This document shows, piece after piece, positions 47,395 through 59,697 of a stretch of DNA of 64,000 nt. The stretch's first letter is position 1; each line of letters opens with the position of its first letter. Location: assembly GCF_033807575.1 (NCBI RefSeq), contig NC_084705.1:14378019-14442018 (forward strand), read 5' to 3'. Source of the stretch: Cydia pomonella (lineage: Eukaryota > Arthropoda > Insecta > Lepidoptera > Tortricidae). Both the position numbers and the translations under genes were made by a program. Below the pieces are notes generated by a model. It worked only from the letters and a program-made list of their open reading frames with translations. It was not told where the DNA came from and ran no database searches.

Positions 47395-47990
47395 ATTAAT
47401 CTTAAAATAAATAATTATTACAACATAACAGATATTTAAAGCCTCTATGGTTAATAATATATTAAATTTGAAGATGTTAAAGGTTCCCAATGTCAGTGTC
47501 GTAATACTAATAAGATTTGAAGGTGTAACATCGCGCCAGAACTGTTAAGCTAGCAGTCTTATAAAAGAATGCTACAAAATACATATCTAAATACAAATAC
47601 AAAATACAAATTTATTTATTTTGCTTAAACTAGTATGTACGAGTATATATTACAATTACAAAGTATTAAGTATACTACTAAAATATTGCAAGTACATTAT
47701 CGACGTTACAGAAACGTATGGTCTTCACGGTTAATACATTAAGTTTGGAGATGTACAAGGTCCCCATGGTCTGAGAAATATAATAATACCGAATAATATA
47801 GTCAAAAGGATTTGAAGGTTTAAAGGCTCTCCAAGTGACAAAAAAATTAGAAATGTGAATGAAATACATGTTTACCGTCAAGAGACTATTAGGCTTACAA
47901 CTGCTAGTTCTATCCAATAAGACAGAGAACACCAATGGTCCAACGGGCGAGAACGTGCAATATCTCAAGCATACAAAGGTTTCTTGAAAA
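47395..47990 (-). repeat. Two diverged direct copies of one unit, probable retroelement 3' ends
   Basis: 47420-47560 and 47690-47870 share the order 'ggttaata...ttgaagatgt', 'aaggttccca', '...gatttgaaggt', then 'ctagcagtcttat' / 'ctgctagttctat'. Each is preceded by an AT/AAT-rich tail (47395-47420; 47586-47640 with 'atacaaatacaaaatacaaa'), as if two retroelement 3' ends inserted in the same minus orientation. No coding sequence remains. Confidence 0.4.
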
Positions 47991-47999
47991 GTTTTCCCA

Positions 48000-49115
48000 A
48001 GGAAGAAAAAAATTGTACCAAAGCGTAGGAGTTGAAAATTGACTTCCGGTTACTCTAGTTATAATATTAGCGGAAAATCATTGAGCATTAGACTTTTTGT
48101 TTGACGTGACATCTATTGTCGAGCAGCAGTACTGAGAGTTCTGCTACTTGATGCTAGATGTAGACTACGAAAATAATAGTATTTTTGGTAACAAAACCGT
48201 TATATGGAGTGAGCACTCTTGGTCTTCCTAATTCTCTTTGATTGTACCCAACTAAAAAAATGCCTACGTTTGTGTTTTTGACACCAATGGCTTTAAAGTA
48301 CCATAACCACCGTCAAAAATCTCGCATTAGAGTAAACTTTATCCTGTATATAACGTTGTTAAATACGTCATGAAAAAACATGAAAATTTATAAAAAATAA
48401 CCATGTTGTTTTTATTTAATACTACATTGAATTTTGACTAGTTTTCATTCCGCATACGTTATCATATCACAGCCATTTTACTCAGCAACTCACACGCCAT
48501 TCACTCGGCAACTACAGAACATAGGTATGTTAATGAAAATTTAACTAATATTTGAAAATTTTTATTTTGGTATTAGACTAGGTACATTTTTAAATATTAG
48601 CATGGGCAGTTGATCCAGCACAAACCCTTATTACCAGGCGTCAAAATGAGCAAACCATCCTCTCAACTTTGCTTCTCCATCAACGTAAACAAGCAAGCCT
48701 AAACAAATATAATTAACGTAGAGTGATTTTAATGGAACACCTTAAAATTTCATGCATAAATTTACAGCACATATGCTTATGCTACCTGTTAAACTCACCA
48801 GAGATAGAAAATGATGCTAAAATGATGATAATTTCTATCTCTGCCTAGCCCTAGCCTAGCCTAGTACCTAGTAGTGAGTAACTATGGGTGAATACCCATT
48901 CAGCGCTAATCACGACATGATGTTGTTTTGCGTCTACGAAGCATTTCCTCTACATACCGGGAAACCTATGTTATCGGTTACGACGCAGCGTTACAACCGT
49001 AGCTCAGCGGTGAATGTGTTAATTTAACAGGCAAAGTAGACCGAACTCTGGATCGCGAGAGCTGTACCTTTTACCCTTTCTTCTTTAGTGGCAACTCTCT
49101 CTGTTAATTTTTTTA
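48000..49115. other. Intergenic, no gene seen
   Basis: No recognised repeat or coding frame. Confidence 0.4.
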
Positions 49116-49119
49116 AAAG

Positions 49120-49252
49120 GCTAGCCAAAATGCTAATACGCCCGTAGCGTAACGTAGTCATCTCTCCCTATCACATTTCCATATTAGTGCGACAGTGACA
49201 GTTGCGTTTCGTGCGCTACGCAGCGTAAACGATTGGCATGTTGGCTATGCGG
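49120..49252. mobile_element. Foldback MITE ('agtgcgacagtgacagttgc'), copy 1
   Basis: 'gctagccaaaatgctaatac' at the left is inverted as 'gattggcatgttggctatgc' at the right; the centre has 'atattagtgcgacagtgaca'. The same centre is at 59568-59697. Confidence 0.65.
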
Positions 49253-49694
49253 ACAGGCAAGATTCGACCGACCCGACCTTACGACCACCTATACCTTGCG
49301 ACCTTTTAGAGCCACCTCTGGTACCGCTCTTAACTAACAGAGCTTCCGGAGGTATGTAAACAAATAAGAAGATTGGAAAAATTCGCACGCTTCTAGTAGG
49401 CTTTGGTAGCTTAGTTAAGAACGTTGTTCCAAAAGGTCGAAGCAGTGATTTTTTTCCACTTTTCCTTTTATTTATAATATTGCTTTCACAAGCCGATATA
49501 ATCATAAGACGTATGGTTTATAAAATAAATACGATTAATATATATAATTATGTATATTAGGTATATCACTTACAGGCGTATCTGCTTGATAAAAAAATAG
49601 TCTGACAATGATCCAATCAACAATCGTCCTGAGCGCTAAGTTATTTCGACTGCAACATCAGCTGTTTGCTAATGTATAATTTTTTAATATATTA

Positions 49695-49730
49695 ATTTTA
49701 ATCCGCTGGTCGATACCAGCGGATTAAAAT
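49695..49730. repeat. Perfect 16-bp stem hairpin with 4-nt loop
   Basis: 'attttaatccgctggt', loop 'cgat', then exact complement 'accagcggattaaaat'. Not part of a recognised element. Confidence 0.9.
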
Positions 49731-50032
49731 AGCGAGTGTTTATTTTGTGTAATCTTTAGTCGGTTCGATTTCTAAGCGAGAAATGCGTATTCAAAACAAT
49801 GAATACAGTTTTTTTTATAAAAATTAAATGATGCTTCCTTTAAGTAAAAGCTAACTTAACGTTTTAAGGTACTTTCCCTCAAGGGCTCATTATTTTTTCC
49901 CACACTGTATATTTCTTTAGTAATATGGAGGACAAAAACATATTCTTCATATTTGGACTTCATGTCTAAATGACGCCGCATACAATCTAAAAAACTAAAA
50001 TCACTAGTATTATTTAGTTTAAAGTTCTGTTA

Positions 50033-50107
50033 TTAAGGCCAACTTGAATTTCTAGAGTATAATCAGTATACTCATATACTGTCTCTAAAAGTTCAAGTTG
50101 GCCTTAA
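50033..50107. ncRNA. 75-nt hairpin, microRNA-precursor-like (unproven)
   Basis: 'ttaaggccaacttgaa' (50033-50048) pairs exactly with 'ttcaagttggccttaa' (50092-50107). Inside, 'tagag' and 'tata' pair with 'ctcta' and 'tata', giving an almost continuous stem with a short terminal loop. Length and shape suit a pre-miRNA, but a tiny foldback MITE would look the same. Strand and expression are unknown. Confidence 0.3.
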
Positions 50108-50355
50108 CACAATCAATGTCACAAAAACACATGAAACCCGATAGAAACTAAAAGTATTTATTATATTTATTTTAGAAGGCTTTTAGGCTAGCGGTCCTGG
50201 ATTTTCTTTTAAAAAAACTCCGCTGAACTATGCACAAAATCTTTTTGTTCGCGTCGACGGATTCTTAATTGGCAGAGTGGTACATGGATTGCCTTTTTAT
50301 ACCGCAACGTATACAAAACCCTATCTGCAGTTTGCAAAAACAAAACTATATTTAA

Positions 50356-50430
50356 AATAGTACATTTCGATGCTAGTGCGGAAAGTATGTCATTACATCA
50401 CGAGTATCGAGATACGTGTGCACGACTTGT
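50356..50430. repeat. Degraded relative of the 10406-10624 MITE
   Basis: 'aaatagtacatttcgatgct' + 'agtgcggaaa' parallels 'aaaatagtacattacgatac' + 'aagtgcgaaa', followed by 'gagatacgtgtgcacgact'. Confidence 0.4.
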
Positions 50431-50439
50431 GGTTATTAG

Positions 50440-53400
50440 ACTCCTGATATTAGAATAGAACTGAGTTCTTTATATGTTTATGTATGTATATATTTATTTC
50501 TAATATGTATCTTATATATAGGTGTATATAGATTTATGTATATGTTATAGTTTGCGTATTCATACTACCTACGGGTTGTCTACTTTTTATTTTATTATTA
50601 TTGATTGCTCTCGTCCTACTTTTATGTGTACCTATCTAAAATTCTCATATTGGTACTGTTAATTTTGATTTGTCTCTCACCTGTTAGTGTTTGATCCTTT
50701 CGCATTTTCTCAAAGGTTAGCTGGAACAGATCCATTTTAGGGATACGTTCGCCTTTGTACATAACATTTTTTTTTGTTTTGTCTGTTTTATGTTAACCTG
50801 TTTATGTGCATTATAGTGACATACATACATACATACGTAAATACAACAATTATAAAAAAATGTTTTTAGTTTCAGCCTTTCCTTTTTTACATTGCAAAAT
50901 TTGACTACCTACTTATATATATGTGCAAGTTAAGAACTCATTATGTGGTGCTGGTGCGATCACAATCTCTGTTTATTGATGTCGTAATTGCACAGAGTCC
51001 GCGCTGATTGCTCGCGTGCCTCGTTAGGCTAACAATTCCTGACCTCTAATAAGTATAACTACGAGTAGGTATGAAGGAAATGATGCAATAGTTAGAAATA
51101 TATTTTGCTTTAATATCGTATTATGTGGAAGTGGAGTAGTTACATATAAAACAAAAAAATAACTTGCAAAAACCTCGATCGTCTTTTAATAAAGTTACTG
51201 ATTCGGATAAGTCGTCTGTTACTATGTATACTCTCAACCAGGTTCAATCCAATCCAACAAAGTTAACAGTAACCATATAAATATAAACACTTACTATCTA
51301 CGCATACATAATTATATTAAAACGTACTTAGGAGATTTGTCTAATGTATAGTAATGTAATCTAATTTATTTAGATATGCTTACAATATAAAAAAAAACTA
51401 AAATATATTATATAGTAAAGGTAGTTAAAATTACTAGTAAAAATTGTTATTCATATTTACTTATATATATGTATCATAAAGCATATTTTATGAAGAACAA
51501 AAAATTTTTGGTGCGATTGATATTAACATAAACTGCATAAATCTCGGCGGACAGGTACGTATAATTTTCACAAACCAACAGATCATGTGACTTAGAAAAG
51601 AGAATACAATCGCAAAAACTACGAACAATTTACACTGGAAGGTAGAATATTTCTGAAGGCGGTAGAATATTATCTCGTGTGATAAAACTGTGCTTTAACT
51701 GATGTTGAAATCAGGCCAGGGTATTGTGTATACGTTAAGCGCCTACGCGGGGGCTGCGTCTGTTTAGCGCCACGGGTAAACGCCTCGCATTGTTGACTTG
51801 GAATTCTGAATTTATTATTAGATAACTAACTTGGCGAGGTAAATTAATGTGAGATTATAACGCCTCAAAGGCCTGTTGATGCTATTCGAGCTTGCAACTC
51901 TAGCGTAATATAAATAAAATGGAATTTGCTGTACAACTAAGGCGTCACATATCATATGCGTTCTTTCGTTGTCTGAATTTTCTTTCTTAAGAAAATATAG
52001 TTCTTTGAAGCGACGTCGTACAATCATAGAAAATGTTTTGAAGCATTAAAGATCTATACTAGAAAAAAAAAGCTCGCTGATATCCTAAGCTTTTATCCTT
52101 TATTTGGTATTCATAAAACCGGAACTAACGGATTTTTTAAAATATAAATTGTTTTAATATAAGTATATTAACTACATAGCCCGAGAGACCAGTTTCACAA
52201 TGATAAAATATAACAATATTCACAAATTTACTAGTTGGCAATGAAAACTCTCACATATTAGCTAAAGCGCTAAAGTCTAACACGAAAATATGGTGAACTG
52301 GATAAAGTGACCGTGTTTGGATTTTTTATTATGACTAAGACATTTAGATCTACGCAGTGACCAATTCAAGTTTTCGGAACCACCACTACCTTATATGGCG
52401 ATAAGTAGCAAAATTAGTTATTAAAATGTTGGCACTATTGTTTGCACACACCTTATTTCATAATTGTTTGTATTTATATAACATGTATATATTGGTAAAT
52501 TGTTTAATATTAGCTATATTTTCTCATCCGTAAATTATTAATTTTCATATACCAATAGGTACGTCTAGACCTAAGACGAAGTTCATGCGCAAGCTGCTTT
52601 CCAAAGACTTACTATATACTAATCCCTCAAGGCGAGGTACATTAATGATGTATTTAGTAATTATGTATATAGTGGAAGGCAAAACGCATATAAATGCACT
52701 AATGGGACAGCGTTAATGAAACTATGAGCATTACCAAGTAATAACGTAGTAGAAGTGCTTTTGCTAAGTAACCCAACACCTAAATGCGGACCCTTAAGCT
52801 CAACAAGCTTACTAGATTACTACACCTGATACCGAAGAGAATGCAATAAAATTCCTCATCAACTTCTACACGGTAAACGCTTTATTTTCAACATTATTCT
52901 TATGGTTATAAAGATGCTAATGCCCTGTGCTGTATTATAAACAGGCTAGAATAACGCGGAGTTCTTAATGTTAAAAGTAACAACTGAAACCGGTATCTGG
53001 TTTCCTTTATTAGGCATTTACGGTGCTTCATCTCATTATTTCTTGCGTGAACAAAGTTATCGTAGAATGACGTTAACTTAGAATTTAATTTTATTAAAGT
53101 ATTTATTATTGCAAATATAAACTTACAACAAACGAGGAACAAATATGTCATAATCAGTTTAGGTTACCGCGACAGTTACTCATGAAAAATTTGCCCATAT
53201 CTCAAAACTATAATTTGTGGGTTAGATAGGTTTTAGTGATAGGACGGCAGAAATAAAACTATGAACATATGGAATACATCACGCAGCAGCTTTTTTATTT
53301 CACGCACTTAATACGTTACCAAAGGTAAGTAGTATTAACAGAATACCTAATACTCGTACTTTAATTAGTATGTCTGGTCTCATTTCGCTCGCGCCGCGTA

Positions 53401-53990
53401 TAGTGACGATGTCGCTCATATATGTTTTTTTAATAAAATAACACATATTTTGCTACACGCGGGAATTGATCATGATTTATCTTACAGGTTTGTAGACTTT
53501 TGTCCTGAAACACCTACCACTAGGAGAGGAATCGCCTTACATACAAGCGTAGTCCTCGTTATCCGCTCTGGATTTACATCACTCGAAAATATTTTTACAG
53601 TTTGATGTTTATCAACCACAAATTATAAGCCCTTTTGTTTGTCTTTTTGCGAATTATTATAAGAGTTAGGGGAAGCATTTAAGAATTTGTATGGAATTTG
53701 TTATTCGCTCCTAATTCTTATAGTAATTCAAAATACAATGATACAATGACCTGTGATCAATAACAGTATGTGATAACCACTCTGTAGTTTAAGTTTTAAC
53801 ATACCAAGGTTTCAATATACATACGTATGCAAAAGCGGCTATAGTTATTAATATTTACAATACTAGTTGATGGAGGGTAGATTTAGTTTTTTTTTCTGCC
53901 AACAAACTGTACTGCAGTTTGGCAGATTAGTAGTTTAAGGCTTTTTGTAATCTTCTTTTGATTCAAATAAATTAAAAAAAAAAATCAAAA
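50440..53990. other. AT-rich intergenic DNA, no gene seen
   Basis: Contains a short (CATA)n run at 50821-50838 and a diverged hairpin at 53650-53735 ('aattattataagagttaggg' against 'cctaattcttatagtaatt'). No coding frame supported. Confidence 0.45.
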
Positions 53991-53999
53991 AAATATGTA

Positions 54000-55925
54000 C
54001 TCAATCAATTAATCAATTCTTTATTCATTAACAATACAGTATTGTGTTTGAGTATTTTTACATGCTAAGTTATATTAATTTGGTAGTCATACAGTACAGT
54101 ACTATTGTACATTAGGAACATACATAAAAATAGAAAATAATGCAAACATCACTAAAATGTCAAAAGGCTAGATTATAATTCAGGATCAGGATATTAAAAT
54201 ATATATATAAATTAGGAAAACAAGTCAATAATTCATGGCATGTATGATGTCAATTACCTATAATAATAAAACCACGCAAAATTAATAAATAATAAAATTA
54301 TTATTAAAGGTTTATGAACTATGTTCTTGAAATATTTCACTAATACTATAAAAACAACCTTCTAACAGCAAAGTCCTTAATTTAATTTTAAATTCCGCGT
54401 ATGATGTGATATTTTTTAGATGAACTCGAAGTTTGTTATATGTCTTAATAGCCTGATATTTCGTAGAGTGCTGGACTACTTTAAGATTAGGACTAAACGT
54501 TGTTTTTAAGTTTTTTCCTTGAACACAAACGAATTTCCCTTTCTTCCTTAGTGTCATACTTTGACAGAATTTTTACAAAATCCGAAAGCAAAACCAAAAT
54601 ATAGATGTACCTAGTACGATTAGTATACCCAATCGGGTGAAGTGCTCTCTACATGATATTCATGGTGGTATCCTAACCATTGCCATTATTGCTCTTTTTT
54701 GAATTTTAAAAGCCGTTTTGCCCTAAAATTTGATACTATATCGCAGCTTCGATTCAACAAGAGCAAAAAAAACTTGCCTTATATGCTCAAGTGTTAAAAC
54801 TTCTCTTAACGTCTTTAGAGCGTAACAAGCTGAGCCTACTACACTTTCATTTGCATCTAATTCTATTTTCCACTTTAGCAAAGCGTCTATGTAAACTCCA
54901 AGAAATTTTACTACTTCTGTTGTATTAACTCCAGAGTTATTGAATATTATCTCAGTTAATAATAGCTCGTTTCTGTTTTTGGTTTTGAATATGACAATGC
55001 TCGTTTTTTCAGTATTTAATATGAGACTATTGGCAAGAAACCATTCATGGAAGTTAACCAATGCGTTTTTCAGCTTTGATTTAAGTTCGTCTATATTATC
55101 TGATCTCATTACCACATTAGTATCATCCGCAAACATAACAATTTTGCAGTCGGAAGTCACACTATGTATCCAGTTAATTAGGTCATTTGTAAATATATAA
55201 AAAAGAAGTGGTCCGAGTATTGAGCCTTATGGTACCCCTCTTGATATATGTACCTCTTTAGAACTGATCCGTCTCTTAACACCGTCTTCCATTGCTTTGA
55301 GTTCTACGATGTTTTTTTTTCTGTTTTGTAGTTAGCTTTTGAAGAGAGACAATTCCATATTTCTTATACCGTAATGACACAGTTTATTTACAAGAATATT
55401 GTGATCAACAGTATCACACGCGGAACTTAAGTCCAAAAACAACTCGGCGACTTTCCTTTTATTGTTTAGACCTGTCACTACATCATCCACCAGAGCTTCA
55501 ATGGAGTCAGTTGTCCCTATATGTTGTCTATACCCAAATTGTCGAGAGTACCGTAAGGTATTTGCGTTTAAATGAGCAGTTAGTCTGAATTTCATTATTT
55601 TTCCAGTAATTCGGATAGAACAGGTAGTAAGGCAATTGGCTTGTAATTTTTGGGAAAAGTCTTGTTACCTTTTTGTAAATCGGTACAATTGACGCTATTT
55701 TAAATTGATCTGGAAAAAACTCGCTTCATGACACTTATTAAAGAGATGTGCTAGTGGGTAAGCTAATAAATCTATGTTCTTCTTTAGCAAGGATACAGGC
55801 ATTTCATCAACTGCACATGACTTTTTGTTAGACATTGACTTAACAATTTACATAGAAGTTATTGGATCCCATTTCACATCATGCTACAAAGTCCATCGAC
55901 CCTTTTCTTTTAATATTAATTTTAC
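54000..55925 (-). pseudogene. Non-LTR retrotransposon: RT domain to 3' end, inactivated
   Basis: Read on the minus strand, it runs from CAVDEMPVSLLKKNIDLL (near 55810) through GYRQHIGTTDSIEALVDDV and ELFLDLSSACDTVDHNIL (RT block 3), then EVHISRGVP, stop, GSILGPLLFYIFTNDLI (block 4), then KIVMFADDTNVVMRSDNI (catalytic FADD, ~55130) and VVKFLGVYIDALLKWK. The C-terminal tail ends HSTKYQAIKTYNKLRVHLKN and LLLEGCFYSISEIFQEHSS (54312). A 3' UTR with AATAAA follows to ~54000. Stops at 55332 and in block 4, plus frameshifts, kill the copy; endonuclease and ORF1 are missing (5' truncation). CR1/Jockey-like group. Confidence 0.9.
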
Positions 55926-55929
55926 ATTT

Positions 55930-56730
55930 AAATTCTAAAAATCTACTGGCGACCTGGCGGCTTTCTATGTTTCGCCCTCCCAACCGGCCGCTCTTAACCC
56001 AAACTGATTTGGTCCTATTATTATACTTTTAGTTTCCCCTAATGTTACGGAAGACCGCCATCTGCTTCGAAGGGATCCAAATTATGGTCGCTGAATGATC
56101 ACTTTGCTCTGACGGTTGAAAGTGAAATTATTGCAGGAATACTTATAAAATATCTAGAAAAAATACTAAATAATTTTGCTTATACTTTAAAATATTTATT
56201 CGGGTATAAGGTTTTGTACTGATTGATGCTTTAGCCCCAAGATGCCAACCATTTTTTTTTATCTCCTTCTTGATTTATAAGGTGCCTGGTTAAATTTATG
56301 CATTAATACTTTTATTTTTTTACATTTAAATCTTAGTATGTATAAATATTAGTTAGTACAGGCGAATACCTCGCAAATAAGTAATACAACAAAAAAACTA
56401 AGTACATCACGCTTCAATACTTCCTTTACTGGGTTCAAAATAATAATTACGAAAATGATTTAGTCGTAAAAATCTCCTTCAAATAATCTATTTCATAAGT
56501 TAGTTTAATAAAAAAAGCCAAGTAATGCAGTGGCCATTAATCTTTCTTGTCAGAGCCACGTGTCGGGCATTGTCTGGGGCTCTGTGTGGGTCATTGTTGT
56601 GAAACAAGAAAGTGTTAGTAATAATTTTGAATAATAATGGGTTTTCTTTCAATGAATTAAATTAATGCTCTTGTTATAAATATAATACTTGTATACGAAA
56701 AATTTTTAGTACTTATGGCCGGGTTACACG
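55930..56730. other. Intergenic, no gene seen
   Basis: No recognised element. 'tctttcttgt' and 'acaagaaagt' flank 56535-56615 as a weak inverted pair. Confidence 0.4.
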
Positions 56731-56734
56731 AGGC

Positions 56735-57536
56735 TATTTTTTTTTAAGCCAGGATTTTGCAAGCGCTCTAGCTTGTCAAGCAACTCCTCCCTGAGGTCTA
56801 CAAAAGCAATGTCCCCATAATCGTGGAGTGGCAGTAGGAGAGAGTGAGGGACTGATTTTAGTAGAAAAAGAAAGAAAGTTTTGGTTCAGAGAGTGTAGCG
56901 AAGCCAACAGCTTCCTACTGACCTCCGATATATGCGGCGTCCATGAGAGTGTCTGATCAAGGTTGATACCCAAGTTATTCACAGTAGAGGAAAGGGGGAT
57001 CAAAGTCTCGTCATAAATGACATTGGTTAACACCATATCTGCTACTTTGGACACAAAATGAGGACTGCCAATGACTATGGCTTGTGATTTTTTAGCGTTC
57101 ACTTGTAACCCGAAATAAAAAGCCCAGTTGCAAATAGCTCTTAAGTCACAATTTATTAATCTTACTGAAAAGAGAAGAAAGTTCGTCAATGCTAGCTGCC
57201 GCGTAAATCTGTAAATCGTCTGCATACAGATGGTAATTATACCTTAAAGATTTAGTAATGCCGTCAATAAAGATGGATAAAAGAAGAGGAGAGAGCACAC
57301 CACCCTGGGAGACACCAGCGGTAAGGTCACTCCACACGGAGACCTTGTCGTCGACCCTCACTCGCTGGCGCCTACCAAAGAGGTAGCTCCGAGACCAAGA
57401 AAGAGCAGATTGAGAAAGGTTGAGCGTATTAAGTATACCTAGGAGAATATGAAAACTTACATTATTGAAGGCACTACTAAAGTCCAAGAGCACAAGGAGA
57501 GTGAGCTTCCCAATGTAGTTCTTACAATAAATTATG
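56735..57536 (-). pseudogene. Non-LTR retrotransposon RT fragment with premature poly(A)-like end
   Basis: The minus frames read VLLDFSSAFNNVSFHILLGI (block 3), AGVSQGGVLSPLLLSIFIDG (block 4), NYHLYADDLQIYAAASIDEL (catalytic YADD), then after a frameshift near 57160 CDLRAICNWAFYFGLQVNAK, TVNNLGINLDQTLSWTPHIS, and after another HDYGDIAFVDLREELLDKLE and RLQNPGLK. The clade is probably CR1/Jockey-like. The 5' end is truncated exactly where the SINE at 57537 begins. At the 3' side coding sequence stops mid-domain and is followed by an A run (T run 56739-56746 on plus), as if a prematurely polyadenylated copy had inserted. Confidence 0.85.
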
Positions 57537-57758
57537 ACGACCGGTCTGGCCTAGTGGGTAATGACACTGCCTACGAAGCCGATGGGTCTGGGTTCGAATC
57601 CCGGTAAGGGCATTTATTTGTGTGATGAGCATTTATTTCTTGAGTCATGGATGTCTTCTATCTATTTAAGTATTTGTATATTATATATATCGTTGTCTGG
57701 GTCCGACAACACAAGCCTTTTTGGTGTATCGTGGGACTTAGTCAATTTGTGTAAGGAT
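57537..57758 (+). mobile_element. tRNA-derived SINE, copy 4
   Basis: 'gacgaccggtctggcctagt', B box 'gggttcgaatcccgg' (the closest to a tRNA T-arm of the four copies), 'tgtgatgagcatttatttct', 'cgttgtctgggtccgacaac' and 'cgtgggacttagtcaatttg'. The tail is lost. The body differs from copies 2 and 3, so it is an older or different subfamily. Confidence 0.85.
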
Positions 57759-57769
57759 GTGTTCACGAA

Positions 57770-59370
57770 GCCGCCGCCTTACAGTCTACTCGCTGATGTC
57801 ATTTCTTCGGGTCTCCCGAAGTTGGTTTTGAACTTCAACTGCAGTGAGATGCCGATTTCGGAGCATGCTTGTAACAATAACCTGTTTGCTGTATATCTCT
57901 GACTTCTTGTAACAAAGTGATGATACGTGTACATTAATCTTGTGTTAGCGACATGATAGTAATTCAAAAATGACCATCAAAAACAACAATAACTGCCTTT
58001 TATCATTTTGCTTTGACATATTGAAAACAAAAGTGAGAAAACAAGCAAAAGTGAAATAAGCTCAATTTGAATTTAGTACTAAATTCGACTTTTTTTTAAA
58101 TAAAACTTTTTCCAGGCTTCTTGTAGGACATAGAAGGTTCAATTCAATTCGATATTAAATTCTCTATAATACTCAGTTTCCTGCACATACCGTTCTTAAT
58201 TTGCAAAATAAAAGCGATTTTGTCACTGCCCTGTATAATATACATTCTTCAAACCCAACTTCAACGTACTTCAAATACAATTATAGTAGAGAATTATAAA
58301 ATATAACAAATAAGAGTGGGAGTAGGATAACACACACTTGAAAAGTTGTTACCAATTCAATCATGAATGTCAAGTTACATGCTGTTGTTGTGAAAAAAAT
58401 AATCTCTGGTCTACTGCTCTTTAAAGGTCATAAGACTACGTAATAAAAAAATACGTTCGCTTCCGTCACAATTATTCTATACCTACTCATACAAAGACCA
58501 ACCAAAGTTTTTGTGGTAAAATCATTTATAACTGCGAAATTTATTACATCGCTGACACTCGAACATATATTATTAAAAGATAATCCTTGCCAGTAAAATA
58601 CATTTAGTTCCACTGAAAATCAAAAATTGCCAGGCTTTACTTTTGTCGTGTTTGTGTGCATTTTGTCTATAAACACATAAGTTGCCTGAAGAGAAATGCG
58701 CATCCTCTGTTACAGGTTTATCTCTCCAGATAGTCGATATATGATACTAAAGCTTGCACAAATGGATGATTAGATGGGACAGATCTTTAACTATAATTCA
58801 ATATTTATCGAAAGAATCCCGCAGTGACACGTTTCTCTCCGGCCTTGTCACGTCGAGGAAACTTTGCGAGATAAATAAAATATTAGCTGAGGCTAAGAAG
58901 AAATAGAATTTCCGCCATTTCAGAGTCTATTCAGCAAAATACTGAAAAACGTGACATAAATTATAAGTCTATTATATGTTTACCCCACGAAGAACAGATA
59001 ACAAAAAAAGAAGGATCAAATTATACATATTATATTATCAGTGTCAGTATAATGTTTCTGACATATGTGCAAACCTATATCACACGACAGCGCTATCCTG
59101 CCATCCCATAACTTAGCGATACTCATAGCTTCAGATAAGTGGATAAGATAGAGTAAGTATGATCAATTGACCATAGGACTCGTAACAACTTCGTGTAGTT
59201 GCAACAGCTCAACTCATTCTCATTTATCTAAAGCGGTTGATTGGTAAACAATGATAATAAACAGCGTTTAATACATGTGGCATATTATTAACCGGGCAAC
59301 TAAAATATTAAACGGGAACTTTCATTGGGCTTGGCATACACGAGATAATTCAAAGTTTGTACGAAATTCT
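57770..59370. other. Intergenic, no gene seen
   Basis: No recognised coding sequence. Frames up to 113 codons start within the SINE and are not genes. Confidence 0.45.
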
Positions 59371-59377
59371 CAGTGCG

Positions 59378-59411
59378 CGAGTAAAACAAACTCGCACTTG
59401 ACCGGTTTTTT
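59378..59411 (+). repeat. Solo 3' end of the 'GGGTTCCGTACC' repeat
   Basis: 'gcgcgagtaaaacaaactcg' followed by 'cacttgaccggtttttt' matches the last ~35 bp of 63506-63807. Confidence 0.5.
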
Positions 59412-59567
59412 AACTTAAAATCAATTTAAAAAAAAATTACTCCGGCTCCGGTCTCGCCGTGACGTGGGGTCACTCACGTGGTAACTTCCGAGCATAAATA
59501 TTCGATATTAGCGACCCCACTCTTTACCTCTACAATAAATCGGCTGAATGTTTTCTGAACATAACAG

Positions 59568-59697
59568 GCCGCGTAGCGTTAACGCGCCGTAGCGTACCGT
59601 AGTCTTCTCTCTCTATCACTCTTCCATATTAGTGCGACAGTGACAGTTGCGTTTTGTTCGCTACAGAGCTTTAACGATTGCCACGTTGGCTACGCAG
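59568..59697. mobile_element. Foldback MITE ('agtgcgacagtgacagttgc'), copy 2
   Basis: Shares 'cgtagcgtaccgtagtcttc', 'ccatattagtgcgacagtga' and 'acgattgccacgttggctac' with 49120-49252. The left inverted end is truncated. Confidence 0.65.
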
